From positions 682,001 through 746,000 of the forward strand of contig JAWKRG010000005.1 in the NCBI GenBank assembly GCA_041389725.1: a stretch of 64,000 nucleotides of DNA. Reading direction: 5' to 3'. Positions within the stretch are counted from its first letter, which is position 1. The number at the start of each line of letters is the position of its first letter. Source of the DNA: Polyangiaceae bacterium (GTDB taxonomy: Bacteria; Myxococcota_A; Polyangia; Polyangiales; Polyangiaceae). The translations under genes were made by a program, and so were the position numbers. The notes beneath the pieces are model-generated. The model saw nothing but the letters and a program-made list of their open reading frames with translations, had not been told where the DNA came from and ran no database searches. This document shows, piece after piece, positions 51,771 to 62,150 of the stretch.

Positions 51771-52305
51771 CGGTTTCCTCCATTGCCGCGCGCAGCTTGG
51801 CGCGAACTTCACATAGGGTCTGACGAAGGCGTTGCAGGCTGATCCCGAGACTCTCGGCCAGCTGGGCATGAGACAGGTTGTCCAAGTAGACGCGCACGAA
51901 CACCTCGCGCGCACGAGGCGAGCACGTCGCAAAGGCTTGACGCGCGCGAGAGAGAGCTTCGGCTGCCAAGAGTTTCGCTTCGGGGCTCTCGACACGCGGC
52001 GCATCCGCCGGCGGAGAACCTGCGGCGCGCGAACGGAGCGTCAGCAGATCGGCGCTACGTTCCTGGGCGCGGCGACTGTCGGCGGCCAGGAAAAGCGCCT
52101 GGCGAATCACCAGGCCGGGCAACTCGATGCGCTCCAGCTGCCCGCTCTGCCACTTCTGGAACAGCCGCGCCCACGCTTCTTGCGCCACGTCCTTGGCGTC
52201 CGCGAGGCGCACGCCGCGAGACAGCAGCACCGTGACCACTCTTCTGTTGTGCCGACGAACTTCGCTATCCCAGGCCGGATCGGATTGAAGCGCCACAGCT
52301 TGCAT
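51763..52305 (-). CDS. ECF RNA polymerase sigma factor
   Basis: 180 residues. Region 2 is seen around DAKDVAQEAWARLFQKWQSG and region 4 around FATCSPRAREVFVRVYLDNL, LSHAQLAESLGISLQRLRQT. The linker is Ala/Pro-rich. The following overlapping gene encodes a zf-HC2 anti-sigma factor, so release of the sigma factor by an envelope signal is expected. The target promoters are unknown; a GGAAC motif at 52320-52324, plus strand, in the divergent region could be a sigma target for the TauE gene but is weak evidence. Confidence 0.92.
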   Translation of the reverse strand: MQAVALQSDPAWDSEVRRHNRRVVTVLLSRGVRLADAKDVAQEAWARLFQKWQSGQLERIELPGLVIRQALFLAADSRRAQERSADLLTLRSRAAGSPPADAPRVESPEAKLLAAEALSRARQAFATCSPRAREVFVRVYLDNLSHAQLAESLGISLQRLRQTLCEVRAKLRAAMEETDE

Positions 52306-52415
52306 AGGATTCTAGAGGAGGAACGCTCGAGCGGAGTTTTCATATCGGCGCTTTTTTTCCAGCACGGGGATCTTGCGATCGGATCTCGGCTTCGGAACGG
52401 CCGCGTGCCTCGAAC

Positions 52416-53228
52416 ATGACGCCAGACATACTTGTGCCGCGCGCCCCGGCTCCCTACCGTCCACGGGCAGTGACGGACCTCGTCTGGCTCGGCCTCGCAG
52501 CGGCGCTCGCGGGTGCCATCAACTCGGTGGCGGGTGGCGGCTCGTTGATCTCCTTTCCCGCGTTGATTGCCGTCGGGGTTCCTCCCGTCGCCGCCAGTGC
52601 CACGAACACCGCTGCGCTCGCGCCGGGATCCCTGGCGGCGGCCTTCGGCTATCGCGCCGAGCTCGGTGACAACGCGCGGCTGACGTTGCGCCTTGCGGCC
52701 GCGGCGGCGGTCGGCGCCGCCTTGGGCGCTGCGCTCTTGCTCTGGGCCTCGCAGCGCGTGTTCACCTGGCTAGTGCCCTGGTTGGTGCTCATCGCGACGC
52801 TCACCTTGCTCTTGCAGGAGCGACTCACTCCAGCATCGGTCACGCCTGGCGCGCCTCCGTCGCGCCGCCGCTCTTTGGGGGTCGCCGCCCTGTTGCTGCT
52901 GGCTGCCGTCTATGGCGGCTACTTCGGCGCCGGAATCGGCATGGTCACTCTGGCGCTCCTGGGTCAGCTGCGGCGCATGGATATCCACCGCATGAACGCC
53001 GCGAAGACCGTGATCGTGGGAGCGATCAATACCGTCGCCGCGCTCTATCTGTTGCTGCAGGGCGCAGTGCAGCTACGGACCGCCGCCGTCATGGCCCTCG
53101 GTGCGGTTGCCGGCGGGTACGGCGGCGCGCGGCTGGCGCGCGGCGTCAACCCGAAGCACGTGCGTGTCGTGGTGATCCTGCTCGGCGCCGGAATCACGCT
53201 CGCGCTGGCAGCGCGCTACTGGCTGTGA
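52416..53228 (+). CDS. TauE/SafE-family sulfite/anion permease
   Basis: 270 residues with about eight hydrophobic segments. The family's repeated start motif GAINSVAGGGSLISFPALIA and its second-half counterpart YGGYFGAGIGMVTLALLG are both present, as expected for an inverted-repeat transporter. Members export sulfite, sulfoacetate or related anions. No sulfur-metabolism gene is adjacent. Divergent from the ECF sigma gene by about 110 bases. Confidence 0.92.
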   Translation: MTPDILVPRAPAPYRPRAVTDLVWLGLAAALAGAINSVAGGGSLISFPALIAVGVPPVAASATNTAALAPGSLAAAFGYRAELGDNARLTLRLAAAAAVGAALGAALLLWASQRVFTWLVPWLVLIATLTLLLQERLTPASVTPGAPPSRRRSLGVAALLLLAAVYGGYFGAGIGMVTLALLGQLRRMDIHRMNAAKTVIVGAINTVAALYLLLQGAVQLRTAAVMALGAVAGGYGGARLARGVNPKHVRVVVILLGAGITLALAARYWL

Positions 53229-53312
53229 TGGCCCGCCCGCCGGGACGCATGCCGGTCCACGTTCTCGGCCGCGGGGCTTGATCTCGATTCTGGGCCCGGC
53301 TACTCCCGCCGC

Positions 53313-55232
53313 ATGAATCGACGTTCTCGGCTTCGCGCCTTCGCCGGTGCATTCCTCGGTCTCGGTGTCTGGTCTCTTGCCACGGCGTGCGGTTCGCCAC
53401 CGCCCGCCGCGGGGCCCCCGCCACCGCCCGCGCCGGGCGCCAGAGCTCCCGATGGAACTCCCATCGGCCCCGCGACCGTCGCCGAGGCGGATGCCTTCAT
53501 CGACGAAACCAATCGCGATCTGAAGGACCTTTGGGTCAATGCGGAACGAGCGGCGTGGGTCAAGGCCAACTTCATCACTCACGACACGGAGCTGATCGAA
53601 GCCGGAGAGCACGAGAAGGTGCTCGAGTACACCGCCCGTCGCATCAAAGAGGCGCAACGCTTCACCAAGCTGCAGGGCCTGTCGCCGGACACCGCGCGCA
53701 TGCTGTACCTGCTCAAGTACTCCGCTGGGATCCCCGCGCCGAGTGATCCCGCCAAGCGCAAGCGCCTCGCGGAGATCAGCAGCCAGATGGAGAGCATGTA
53801 CGGCAAGGGCAAGGCATGCTCCCCCAAGTTCAAAGGCCAGGGCGACGACAAGACGAGCGAGTGCCTGTCCTTGGAGGAACTCGGCAAGCTGATCGGCAAG
53901 AGCCGCAACTACGATCTGCTGCTCGAAGCCTGGAAGGGATGGCGCACGATCTCGCCGCCCATGCGCAGCATGTATCAGGAGATGGTGACCCTCGGGAACG
54001 AAGGCGCGCGCGAGCTGGGCTTTCGCGACATGTCCGAGATCTGGATGGGCGGCTACGACATGAGCGCCGAGGACTTCCACAAGGAGATGGACCGGCTCTG
54101 GGTCGAGGTGCGCCCCCTCTACGAGAAGCTGCACTGCTTCACTCGCGGCCGACTCCGCAAGCTCTATGGCAAGGACAAGGTAGGGGAGAAAGCGCCGATT
54201 CCAGCGCATTTGCTCGGCAACATGTGGGCGCAGGAGTGGGGCTCCCTCTACAAGGAGATGGAGCCCTACCCGGGCATGGGCAGCGCCGATCTGACCGCGG
54301 TGCTGAAGGCGCAGAAGTACGACGCCAAGAAGATGGTGAAGCTAGGGGAGGGGTTCTTCACTTCTCTCGGGATGGATCCGCTGCCGGAGACGTTTTGGGA
54401 ACGCAGCCTGTTTCTCAAGCCCGCTGACCGTGACGTGGAGTGCCACGCCAGCGCTTGGGACGTGAACATGGAGGGAGACCTGCGGATCAAGATGTGCATC
54501 CAGGTCAACCACGAGGATCTCGTGACCATCCACCACGAACTCGGGCACGACTACTACTTCCACTACTACAAGCACCTGCCGCCGCTGTACCAGGCGGGCG
54601 CCAACGACGGGTTCCACGAAGGCATCGGCGACACCCTCGCCCTCAGCGTCACCCCTGGCTACCTGGCCAAGATCGGGTTGCTCGACAAGGCGCCCAAGGA
54701 CTCGAAGGCGGAGCTCAACGTGCTGATGCAGCGCGCCCTGGAAGGCATCGCGTTCCTGCCCTTTGGCAAGATGATCGACGAATGGCGCTGGGACGTGTTC
54801 AGCGGCAAGACCCCGCCCGCCAAGTACAACGAGGCGTGGTGGAATCTGCGCAGAAAGTATCAAGGAGTGAACGCGCCGCTATTGCGTGGCGAGCAAGAGT
54901 TCGACCCCGGCGCGAAGTATCACGTCGCGTCCAACGTGCCCTACACGCGCTACTTCATCGCGCGCATCCTGCAGTACCAGTTCCATCGCGCCCTGTGCAA
55001 AGTCGCGGGACACGAGGGCCCGCTCTATACCTGCAGCATCCATGGCAACAAGGCGGCGGGTGCCAAGATGATCTCCATGCTGAAGCTCGGCGCCAGCAAG
55101 CCCTGGCCCGAGGCCTTGAAGGCGATCTCCGGCGAGACGCGGATGGATGCCACGGCGATCATCGATTACTACAAGCCGCTCATCGAATGGCTGGACGCAC
55201 AGAACAAAGGCGAACAGTGCGGTTGGAACTGA
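53313..55232 (+). CDS. M2-family (ACE-like) peptidyl-dipeptidase lipoprotein
   Basis: 639 residues. Lipobox LATAC, then a Pro/Ala linker. The enzyme is helical and all M2 zinc ligands are present: HExxH at H408-E409-x-x-H412 in HHELGHDYYFHYY and E436 in GFHEGIGD, 23 residues after the second histidine. A downstream tyrosine and positively charged pocket (YTRYFIARILQYQFHRAL) agree with the ACE fold. It should remove dipeptides from peptide C-termini at the cell envelope. The family is better known from animals and is scattered in bacteria. Confidence 0.92.
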   Translation: MNRRSRLRAFAGAFLGLGVWSLATACGSPPPAAGPPPPPAPGARAPDGTPIGPATVAEADAFIDETNRDLKDLWVNAERAAWVKANFITHDTELIEAGEHEKVLEYTARRIKEAQRFTKLQGLSPDTARMLYLLKYSAGIPAPSDPAKRKRLAEISSQMESMYGKGKACSPKFKGQGDDKTSECLSLEELGKLIGKSRNYDLLLEAWKGWRTISPPMRSMYQEMVTLGNEGARELGFRDMSEIWMGGYDMSAEDFHKEMDRLWVEVRPLYEKLHCFTRGRLRKLYGKDKVGEKAPIPAHLLGNMWAQEWGSLYKEMEPYPGMGSADLTAVLKAQKYDAKKMVKLGEGFFTSLGMDPLPETFWERSLFLKPADRDVECHASAWDVNMEGDLRIKMCIQVNHEDLVTIHHELGHDYYFHYYKHLPPLYQAGANDGFHEGIGDTLALSVTPGYLAKIGLLDKAPKDSKAELNVLMQRALEGIAFLPFGKMIDEWRWDVFSGKTPPAKYNEAWWNLRRKYQGVNAPLLRGEQEFDPGAKYHVASNVPYTRYFIARILQYQFHRALCKVAGHEGPLYTCSIHGNKAAGAKMISMLKLGASKPWPEALKAISGETRMDATAIIDYYKPLIEWLDAQNKGEQCGWN

Positions 55233-55284
55233 GCGTCCGTCGCCGAACCGGGAACTCACGACGCACGAGGCGCCGCGATCCTGC

Positions 55285-56184
55285 ATGAGCTTCGAGGAGC
55301 TTCGAGCCCGGCTGACTAGTGGACGCCCCTTGGTGGTGGACGCGGACACCTGCGCTTCCTTCCGGGCGCGCGGCGTGATCGTGGACTTTCCTGGCGCGGT
55401 GGGTGAGTTGCTCCGCAAGAGCCCTCGCGCCGTGCTCGATCACTACCGCGCCGAGGTCGAGAGCGACGTAAACGTGGTCTGCGCACTGACGGCGGACACC
55501 ACGCCTCGGGCCCTGGCCGAAGTGGGCATGCAGCACCGGGCAGCAGCGTTGACCTCCGCGGCCGTGGAGCTGGCGCAAGAAGCCCGCACGCAATCGAAGC
55601 GCCCCATTGCAATAGCGGGAGTACTCGGAAGCGAGATGGTGGCGCCAATGTTTGCCGATCGCCTGCGCGAGGAGCTCGAAGAGCACGCAGCGCGCATTCA
55701 CACCGCGGGCGTGGAGCTGATGCTGGCCCGGGGGCAAGGCTCGCGATTGGAGTTGATGACTGCGGTGGCCGCCGCTGCCGCCACGGACTTGCCGGTGTGG
55801 GCCATCCTGGAGTGCTTGCAGGGCGCCGAACTCGCCGTCGGCGGCACGCTGCCGCCACTGCTCGAAGCCCTGCAGGAAGCCGGCGCGTCGGCCGTACTAT
55901 TCGAGGTGGGCAGCATCGACGACGGCCTGGCCGCTCTCGAGCGCGTGCAGGGCTTGATCGAAGCCGAGTCCTTCGCGGTTGGAGTGCTGTTGGCGGGCGG
56001 TCCCAACTCGGTGCGTGGTTTTCCCGACGAATACTCGGAGCCGCAAACCTGGGCGGCGCGCGCACTGGAGCTGGACACCGCAGGCGCGCGCGTCATCGGC
56101 GGTGGTGCCGGGACGACCGAAGCTCACACGGCGTCCCTGGTGTCCGCGCTGCGCACGATCCACCCCACGATCGTGCCGCGCTGA
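55285..56184 (+). CDS. Homocysteine S-methyltransferase-like protein lacking zinc ligands
   Basis: 299 residues with the TIM-barrel layout of the homocysteine S-methyltransferase (BHMT/MetH-N) family: VDFPGAVGELLRKSPRAVL, VNVVCALTADTTPRALAEVG, AVLFEVGSIDDGLAALERV and VIGGGAGTTEAHTASLVSAL. Real enzymes bind zinc with a Cys in a GxNC motif and two Cys in GGCCGT. Here the second motif reads G272-G-G-A-G-T and the first reads GGPNSVRG, so no ligands remain and methyl transfer to homocysteine is unlikely. No signal peptide. It lies 52 bases after the M2 peptidase gene. Confidence 0.8.
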   Translation: MSFEELRARLTSGRPLVVDADTCASFRARGVIVDFPGAVGELLRKSPRAVLDHYRAEVESDVNVVCALTADTTPRALAEVGMQHRAAALTSAAVELAQEARTQSKRPIAIAGVLGSEMVAPMFADRLREELEEHAARIHTAGVELMLARGQGSRLELMTAVAAAAATDLPVWAILECLQGAELAVGGTLPPLLEALQEAGASAVLFEVGSIDDGLAALERVQGLIEAESFAVGVLLAGGPNSVRGFPDEYSEPQTWAARALELDTAGARVIGGGAGTTEAHTASLVSALRTIHPTIVPR

Positions 56185-56358
56185 TTGTGCGCGTTCTCGG
56201 TCGGGCCCTGGACGCCCCTGCAGCCTCCCGACGGTGCCGCGAGGGGACTAGGCGTGCGGCGCGGGTTCAAGGATACTCAGGCAGCTTTTGAGGAGCTGCG
56301 GACATGGCAAGGTCCCGTCCGCAGCCGCAACTACCCGGCCTTGGGCCAAGCGTCATCG

Positions 56359-57726
56359 ATGTCGTTCTTTCCTTCCGACCCTCCCCCCGGCGAACGGCTA
56401 ACGGACTTCGAGCAGTTGCTGGAGCCCTTTCGGCAAGTCGAAAAGCCAAAAGCGCAGTGGAAGATCGGTCCCGAGTCCGAGAAGTTCGGTGTTCAAGCGA
56501 CGAGCGGCGCGCCCCTTTCCTACGACGGCGATCACGGCGTGCTGCGAGTGCTGGCAGCGCTTGCCGAGTCTCATGGCTGGAATCCGGCGCGGGAGAGTGA
56601 CGATGGCCCCATCATCTCGCTCACCCGCGAGAAGGCTTCGATCACCCTGGAGCCCGGGGCGCAGCTCGAGCTCTCCGGCGCGCCAGCCGCCGACATTCAC
56701 GAGATTTGCGCCGCCCAGCGTGGGCACTTGTCGGAGCTGCGCGAAATCTCCAGCGAGATGAACCTCAGCTGGTTGGGCGTTGGGTTTCATCCCTTGGCTT
56801 CTCAGGACGAGCTGCCCTGGGTGCCCAAGCAACGTTACAAGATCATGCGCGAGTACCTGCCGACGCGGGGGCACCGCGCGTTGGACATGATGCGGCGCAC
56901 CGCGACGGTGCAGGCCAACCTCGACTACTCGAACGAACGCGATGCCATGCGCAAGTTGGTCGTGGGGCTGAAGCTCGCGCCGCTGCTCAATGCCATGACC
57001 GCGAACTCGCCTTTCCTCGAGGGACGGATCAGCGGCAAGAAGAGCCTGCGCGGTGAGGTGTGGCTGGACATGGATCCGGCCCGTTCGGGGCTGTTGCCAG
57101 AGCTATGCGAGAAAGAAGAGCCCACCTACGCCGATTACGCCGAGTGGGCACTCGACGCTGGCATGTTCTTGTTCAAGCGCGACGGTCAAGTCGTAGCCAA
57201 CACCGGGCAAACGTTCCGCAGCTTTTGGCAGAACGGCTTCCAAGGTCACCACGCCACGATGGCGGATTGGCGCTTGCACTTGAACACGCTCTTTCCCGAG
57301 GCTCGCATCAAGGGCACGCTGGAGTTCCGGCCCTGCGATTCCTTGCCTGCGGATTTGGTCTGCGCAGTCCCCGCCTTGTTCACCGGCCTGATGTACGACG
57401 AGGACACCCTCACGCGCGCCTACGCCTTTGCGATGCCGCTGAGCTGGACGCGCGCGGAGCGCGAGGCGCTGATTGCCGACGGGCTGGCGGCGCGCTTGCC
57501 GAACAAGGACGTGCGCGAGTTGGCGTTGGAGGTCTTGCAGCTCGCGGAGCAGGGCCTGGAGCATCGCGCCCGCAAGAACGCGCGGGGTCAGGATGAGCGG
57601 GTCCACCTCGCCACCCTGCGCAAGCTGGTGGAAGCGGGCCGTTGTCCGGCGGATCGCTTGCTCGAGGGACTGAGTCCCGGAGACCCAGACTTGCGCGTGG
57701 AGATCCTAGCGCGGACGCGCGTTTGA
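56359..57726 (+). CDS. gshA: Glutamate-cysteine ligase (plant/alphaproteobacterial type)
   Basis: 455 residues, matching the GCS2-type glutamate-cysteine ligase that makes gamma-glutamylcysteine, the first step of glutathione synthesis. Visible family marks are WKIGPESEKFGV near the N-terminus, ASITLEPGAQLELSGAP, MRRTATVQANLDYSNERDA, FLFKRDGQVV and GTLEFRPCDSLPADLVCA. ATG 56359 is preferred; the frame is open to 56185 but that part is not conserved-looking. gshB is not seen in the window. Confidence 0.9.
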   Translation: MSFFPSDPPPGERLTDFEQLLEPFRQVEKPKAQWKIGPESEKFGVQATSGAPLSYDGDHGVLRVLAALAESHGWNPARESDDGPIISLTREKASITLEPGAQLELSGAPAADIHEICAAQRGHLSELREISSEMNLSWLGVGFHPLASQDELPWVPKQRYKIMREYLPTRGHRALDMMRRTATVQANLDYSNERDAMRKLVVGLKLAPLLNAMTANSPFLEGRISGKKSLRGEVWLDMDPARSGLLPELCEKEEPTYADYAEWALDAGMFLFKRDGQVVANTGQTFRSFWQNGFQGHHATMADWRLHLNTLFPEARIKGTLEFRPCDSLPADLVCAVPALFTGLMYDEDTLTRAYAFAMPLSWTRAEREALIADGLAARLPNKDVRELALEVLQLAEQGLEHRARKNARGQDERVHLATLRKLVEAGRCPADRLLEGLSPGDPDLRVEILARTRV

Positions 57727-58016
57727 CGCGGCGCGCCAGGCGGACGCGACTGTGGCGACGCTCATCCGCTCAGCCGCAGCCAGCAGCATTCAACACCCCT
57801 AACGAGGCACTGGACAGACCCACAGCCCACGCGCGCTGGACTGTCGCTCCCCGACCACACCCGTAGGATCCGACCGTCAGAGGTCGCACCTGCGCGGAGA
57901 ATGTGCGCCCCCACGAAAAACCTGACTTTACGCCGGCTTAGCGCTATGCGGGGATCAATGGTGCGCCCTTTGCGTACAGCAAGCTAGGGCTTTATTTGGC
58001 TTGGAAAGGAAAGGCC
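57727..58016. other. Intergenic region upstream of a lipoprotein gene
   Basis: 290 bases with no gene. The end is comparatively AT-rich (CTTTATTTGGCTTGGAAAGG) and carries a strong purine-rich ribosome site before ATG 58017. A loose promoter, TTGCGT at 57970 and TTATTT at 57992, is possible but weak. Confidence 0.35.
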
Positions 58017-58730
58017 ATGAAACGAATCATCACTTCCGTAGCTTTGGTGGCTGCCATCGGCGCACTGTCCGGTTGCAGCAAGGAGGAAACGGTTTCCTCC
58101 GAGAACATCAAGACCAAGGGCATCGCCGCTCTCATCGAGGTGAAGGCGGAGAACGAGAATAGCTCTCAGGTCCGTGTCGAGCTGCTCGTGGGCGGCGACG
58201 AGAGCAACACCCACGTCATTCTCGACAATGGTGACAAGCTCACGGTTGCGGCGAACGGCGAGACCAAGACCCTCAGCGCGGAGTCTGAAGGCATCTACAC
58301 GGCGACGATCGGCACCGGTGCCGCGGACACGGAGTTCGTGATCGGTCTCGAGCGCCCCGATGACACTCCGGCCCCGAACAGCACTGGCAAGCTGCCGGCT
58401 CCCTTCACCCTGGCCACCATCGACAACAAGTCACGGGCCACGGATGCCGTCGACATCACCTGGGACCCCTCGGGTAGTGATTCGATCGTGATCGACGTGC
58501 TGGGTGACTGCATCAAGGAGCACAAGGACATCAAGACCTCGGACACGGGCTCCTACACCATCGCCGCTGGCGACCTGGTCAGCGGGTTCGATTCCGACAA
58601 GGACAAGACCTGCGACGTGACGGTTCGCGTCTGGCGTGAGCGCGGCGGTTCCCCCGACGGCGCCTACGACGGCGAGAGCACGATGGTGATGCGCCAGGTG
58701 CGCTCCACCAAGTTCCAGGCCGCTCCCTGA
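58017..58730 (+). CDS. Putative lipoprotein, uncharacterised
   Basis: 237 residues. ATG 58017 follows GGAAAGGAAA; the signal ends at lipobox ALSGC. The mature part is acidic and beta-rich (IAALIEVKAENENSSQVRV, GIYTATIGTGAADTEFVIG, SDSIVIDVLGDCIKEHKDI), resembling an immunoglobulin-like or jelly-roll fold; no family recognised. It stands alone and is followed by a clear intrinsic terminator, so it is probably a single-gene transcript with good expression signals. Confidence 0.8.
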   Translation: MKRIITSVALVAAIGALSGCSKEETVSSENIKTKGIAALIEVKAENENSSQVRVELLVGGDESNTHVILDNGDKLTVAANGETKTLSAESEGIYTATIGTGAADTEFVIGLERPDDTPAPNSTGKLPAPFTLATIDNKSRATDAVDITWDPSGSDSIVIDVLGDCIKEHKDIKTSDTGSYTIAAGDLVSGFDSDKDKTCDVTVRVWRERGGSPDGAYDGESTMVMRQVRSTKFQAAP

Positions 58731-58750
58731 GTCTGAACGACGAACGCCAA

Positions 58751-58791
58751 GAGGCCGGGCAGCGAACGCGCTCCCGGCCTCGCGGCATTTT
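58751..58791 (+). terminator. Intrinsic transcription terminator
   Basis: Perfect 9-bp stem GAGGCCGGG / CCCGGCCTC (58751-58759 with 58773-58781), 13-base loop, followed by GCGGCATTTTG, placed about 20 bases after the stop of the lipoprotein gene. This is the best rho-independent terminator in the window. Confidence 0.85.
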
Positions 58792-58972
58792 GTGTCGAGC
58801 AGTTCGAGATCCCGCTCGCAGCTAGACACCGGGTGTCACATGCGCGAGTGCCCTCGCGGGCGTGAAAAGGGGCCGGATCGACGCAACGGTCCGCCTCGTA
58901 GAGCTAGACGCTTGCGGCCTAGCGGGAATCAGGCGATCAGAAATCTAGGCGGGGCAAGTGGAAGGGGAAGCC

Positions 58973-59725
58973 ATGCGTGTAACAGCTGCGATCGGTACGG
59001 CGCTCCTATTGGGCGCTCTCTTGGCCTGCAAGTCGAGCAGCAGTAGCTCGGGTCCGGCGGCGAGCGCGTCAGCGGCTTCGGATGAAGCCGTCGACGACTC
59101 CCCGGTGGGTTCCTTCGGCAAGATCACCGACGCCGAGGTCGAGGCGCGCGCCAAGGCCGCGGGTTTCAAGATCCTGAAGACCGAGTCCGATACCGACGGC
59201 GGCGGTGTTAGCTTGCTCGCCCTCGAGCTCGAGGACGCAAAGCACTACGCCTACGTGAACTTGTACGACCTGGCACCCCCCAGAACCAACAAGGGTCTAC
59301 ACGCGGCCAAGATGGGGTCGACCGGTGGGATCGCCATCGAGCTCGACGATGAGTATCACAAGCCCGACGCTGACAAGCTGCTGTCCGATTTGGTTGCCAA
59401 ACAGCCCGTGGACGGCGCCACACGCGCAAAGCTGAAGGCCGCGCTCGAGTCCCTGGGCTGGGATGTCGAGAGCGCCTCGAGCGAGACCGAAGACGGGCTG
59501 ACCGTCAACAGCGTCACGGGCACCAATGACGACGGCGGCATCAGCGTGACACACATCGATCTGAGCGCCGCCCTCAAGGACAAGCGCGCCGCCATCGACG
59601 GCACCAAGCTGATGAACGTATTCGTGTGTAAAGACTGCACGAAGCGCAAGGTCAACGCGTTCTCGGAAGCGTGGCAGCGAGCCAAGGCCGGACGCTTGCT
59701 GCGCAAGATCGCGAAGTCGGACTGA
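58973..59725 (+). CDS. Putative lipoprotein, uncharacterised
   Basis: 250 residues. GGAAGGGGAAG precedes ATG 58973; the lipobox is GALLAC, followed by a Ser-rich linker. The mature part appears to hold two similar alpha/beta halves: GKITDAEVEARAKAAGFKIL with LLALELEDAKHYAYVNLYD, and ATRAKLKAALESLGWDVESA with VTHIDLSAALKDKRAAIDG. This suggests an internal duplication. C-terminal CKDC and basic tail (AKAGRLLRKIAKSD). No family recognised. Confidence 0.8.
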   Translation: MRVTAAIGTALLLGALLACKSSSSSSGPAASASAASDEAVDDSPVGSFGKITDAEVEARAKAAGFKILKTESDTDGGGVSLLALELEDAKHYAYVNLYDLAPPRTNKGLHAAKMGSTGGIAIELDDEYHKPDADKLLSDLVAKQPVDGATRAKLKAALESLGWDVESASSETEDGLTVNSVTGTNDDGGISVTHIDLSAALKDKRAAIDGTKLMNVFVCKDCTKRKVNAFSEAWQRAKAGRLLRKIAKSD

Positions 59726-59811
59726 CGCGCCCTGAAGCCCACGTTGGCCGCGAAGCGGAAGCTGCGCGAATCGACGCCGACGTCGCAGGCCGGCGTTCTC
59801 GTGACGTCGCG

Positions 59812-61239
<1,428 letters not shown>

Positions 61240-61390
61240 GGTTTGCCCCTGATCCAACGGCGCAGAGCTGCACACCTTGAGCTTCAGGTAGGTACATGTG
61301 GGTTGGCGCCCCGCGTGGCAGCCAGCCGCAGTTGCCGTATCGAGCGCAGGGGCCGCGCGTTCAGCGCTTGTGTGTCCTTCGCTCCGCCGC

Positions 61391-61828
61391 TCAGCGCGCG
61401 CTGCAGCGGTCCAAGTCCGCGTCGTTCTTCACGGCGGCGATGCACTTGGCTTCAGTGGACGTGGTCTCGCGCTCCAAGCAGCTGTTCGTCTGCTCTTCGA
61501 TGCGCTTCGCGAAGTCGGCGCTGCTCTTCTCGCGCTCGATGCGGGCCGCGATGGCCGTGCGCGCGTCGGGGTCGCTCTCCTCCGCAAGCACCAGCTCCAG
61601 GGCCAAGGTCTCGACGCGTCGCGCCGCCGCTTCGCACTCGGCTCGGCTCGCCACGCGGCTCTTGGGCTGCGCTTCGTCGCTGGCGACGCCGGTGCGCGCG
61701 TCCACGCCGTTGTGCTCGCGCCAGTCGCCCAGGATGTCACCGGGGTCGCGGGCCTCTCCAGGGCCGCAGCTCGTCGCGGCGAACAACGTTGCGCCGCACA
61801 CCAGGAGGGCTCTCACGCGCGAGAGCAT
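61391..61828 (-). CDS. Small lipoprotein, uncharacterised
   Basis: 145 residues. The signal ends at a lipobox (AATSC). The mature part is charged and mostly helical (AECEAAARRVETLALELVLA, DARTAIAARIEREKSSADFA), with four cysteines spaced through helices (AECE, NSCLE, AKCIA, DRCSAR), typical of small disulfide-linked helical hairpins. No family recognised. Confidence 0.75.
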   Translation of the reverse strand: MLSRVRALLVCGATLFAATSCGPGEARDPGDILGDWREHNGVDARTGVASDEAQPKSRVASRAECEAAARRVETLALELVLAEESDPDARTAIAARIEREKSSADFAKRIEEQTNSCLERETTSTEAKCIAAVKNDADLDRCSAR

Positions 61829-62150
61829 ACCAGGGCTGGCCGAAGGCGTTGCGGCGGTCCGCGCAGGCGTGACGCATGCTGCGGGAGGAGTACTCCGCGC
61901 CGCCGAGGGTCGAGACCCAAAAAAGCCCGAGACAAACCCTGGCCCGGGCGAAATTCTCCAGGACTCGCACTCCAGACCAGCCCGAGGCGTGACAGCCCCC
62001 GGTGCACCGCCTCGTCGCTCACCAAAGTTTTTCCTATGATTCCCGCTATTTACGCAGATGCGCTGCGCCTTGCGCCCGGAATTATTTCGTGTACGAATGA
62101 ATCGCCCCGGGGGCGCGTCGCCGCCGGACCGCAGTCGACGAGGCTTCGCC
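61829..62150. other. Divergent intergenic region before acyl-CoA dehydrogenase
   Basis: 322 bases between divergent genes, with dispersed repeat copy B at 61893-61921 and an AT-rich stretch around 62026-62060 (CAAAGTTTTTCCTATGATTC) that is the likely promoter area of the dehydrogenase gene. No other feature seen. Confidence 0.45.
61893..61921. repeat. Dispersed intergenic repeat, copy B
   Basis: 29 bases identical to copy A at 30729-30757, here preceded by GGGAGGAGTACTCC (itself containing the palindrome GGAGTACTCC) and followed by AAAAAG. The GGGTC-ga-GACCC hairpin is kept. It lies between divergent genes, 65 bases upstream of the small lipoprotein start. Confidence 0.75.
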
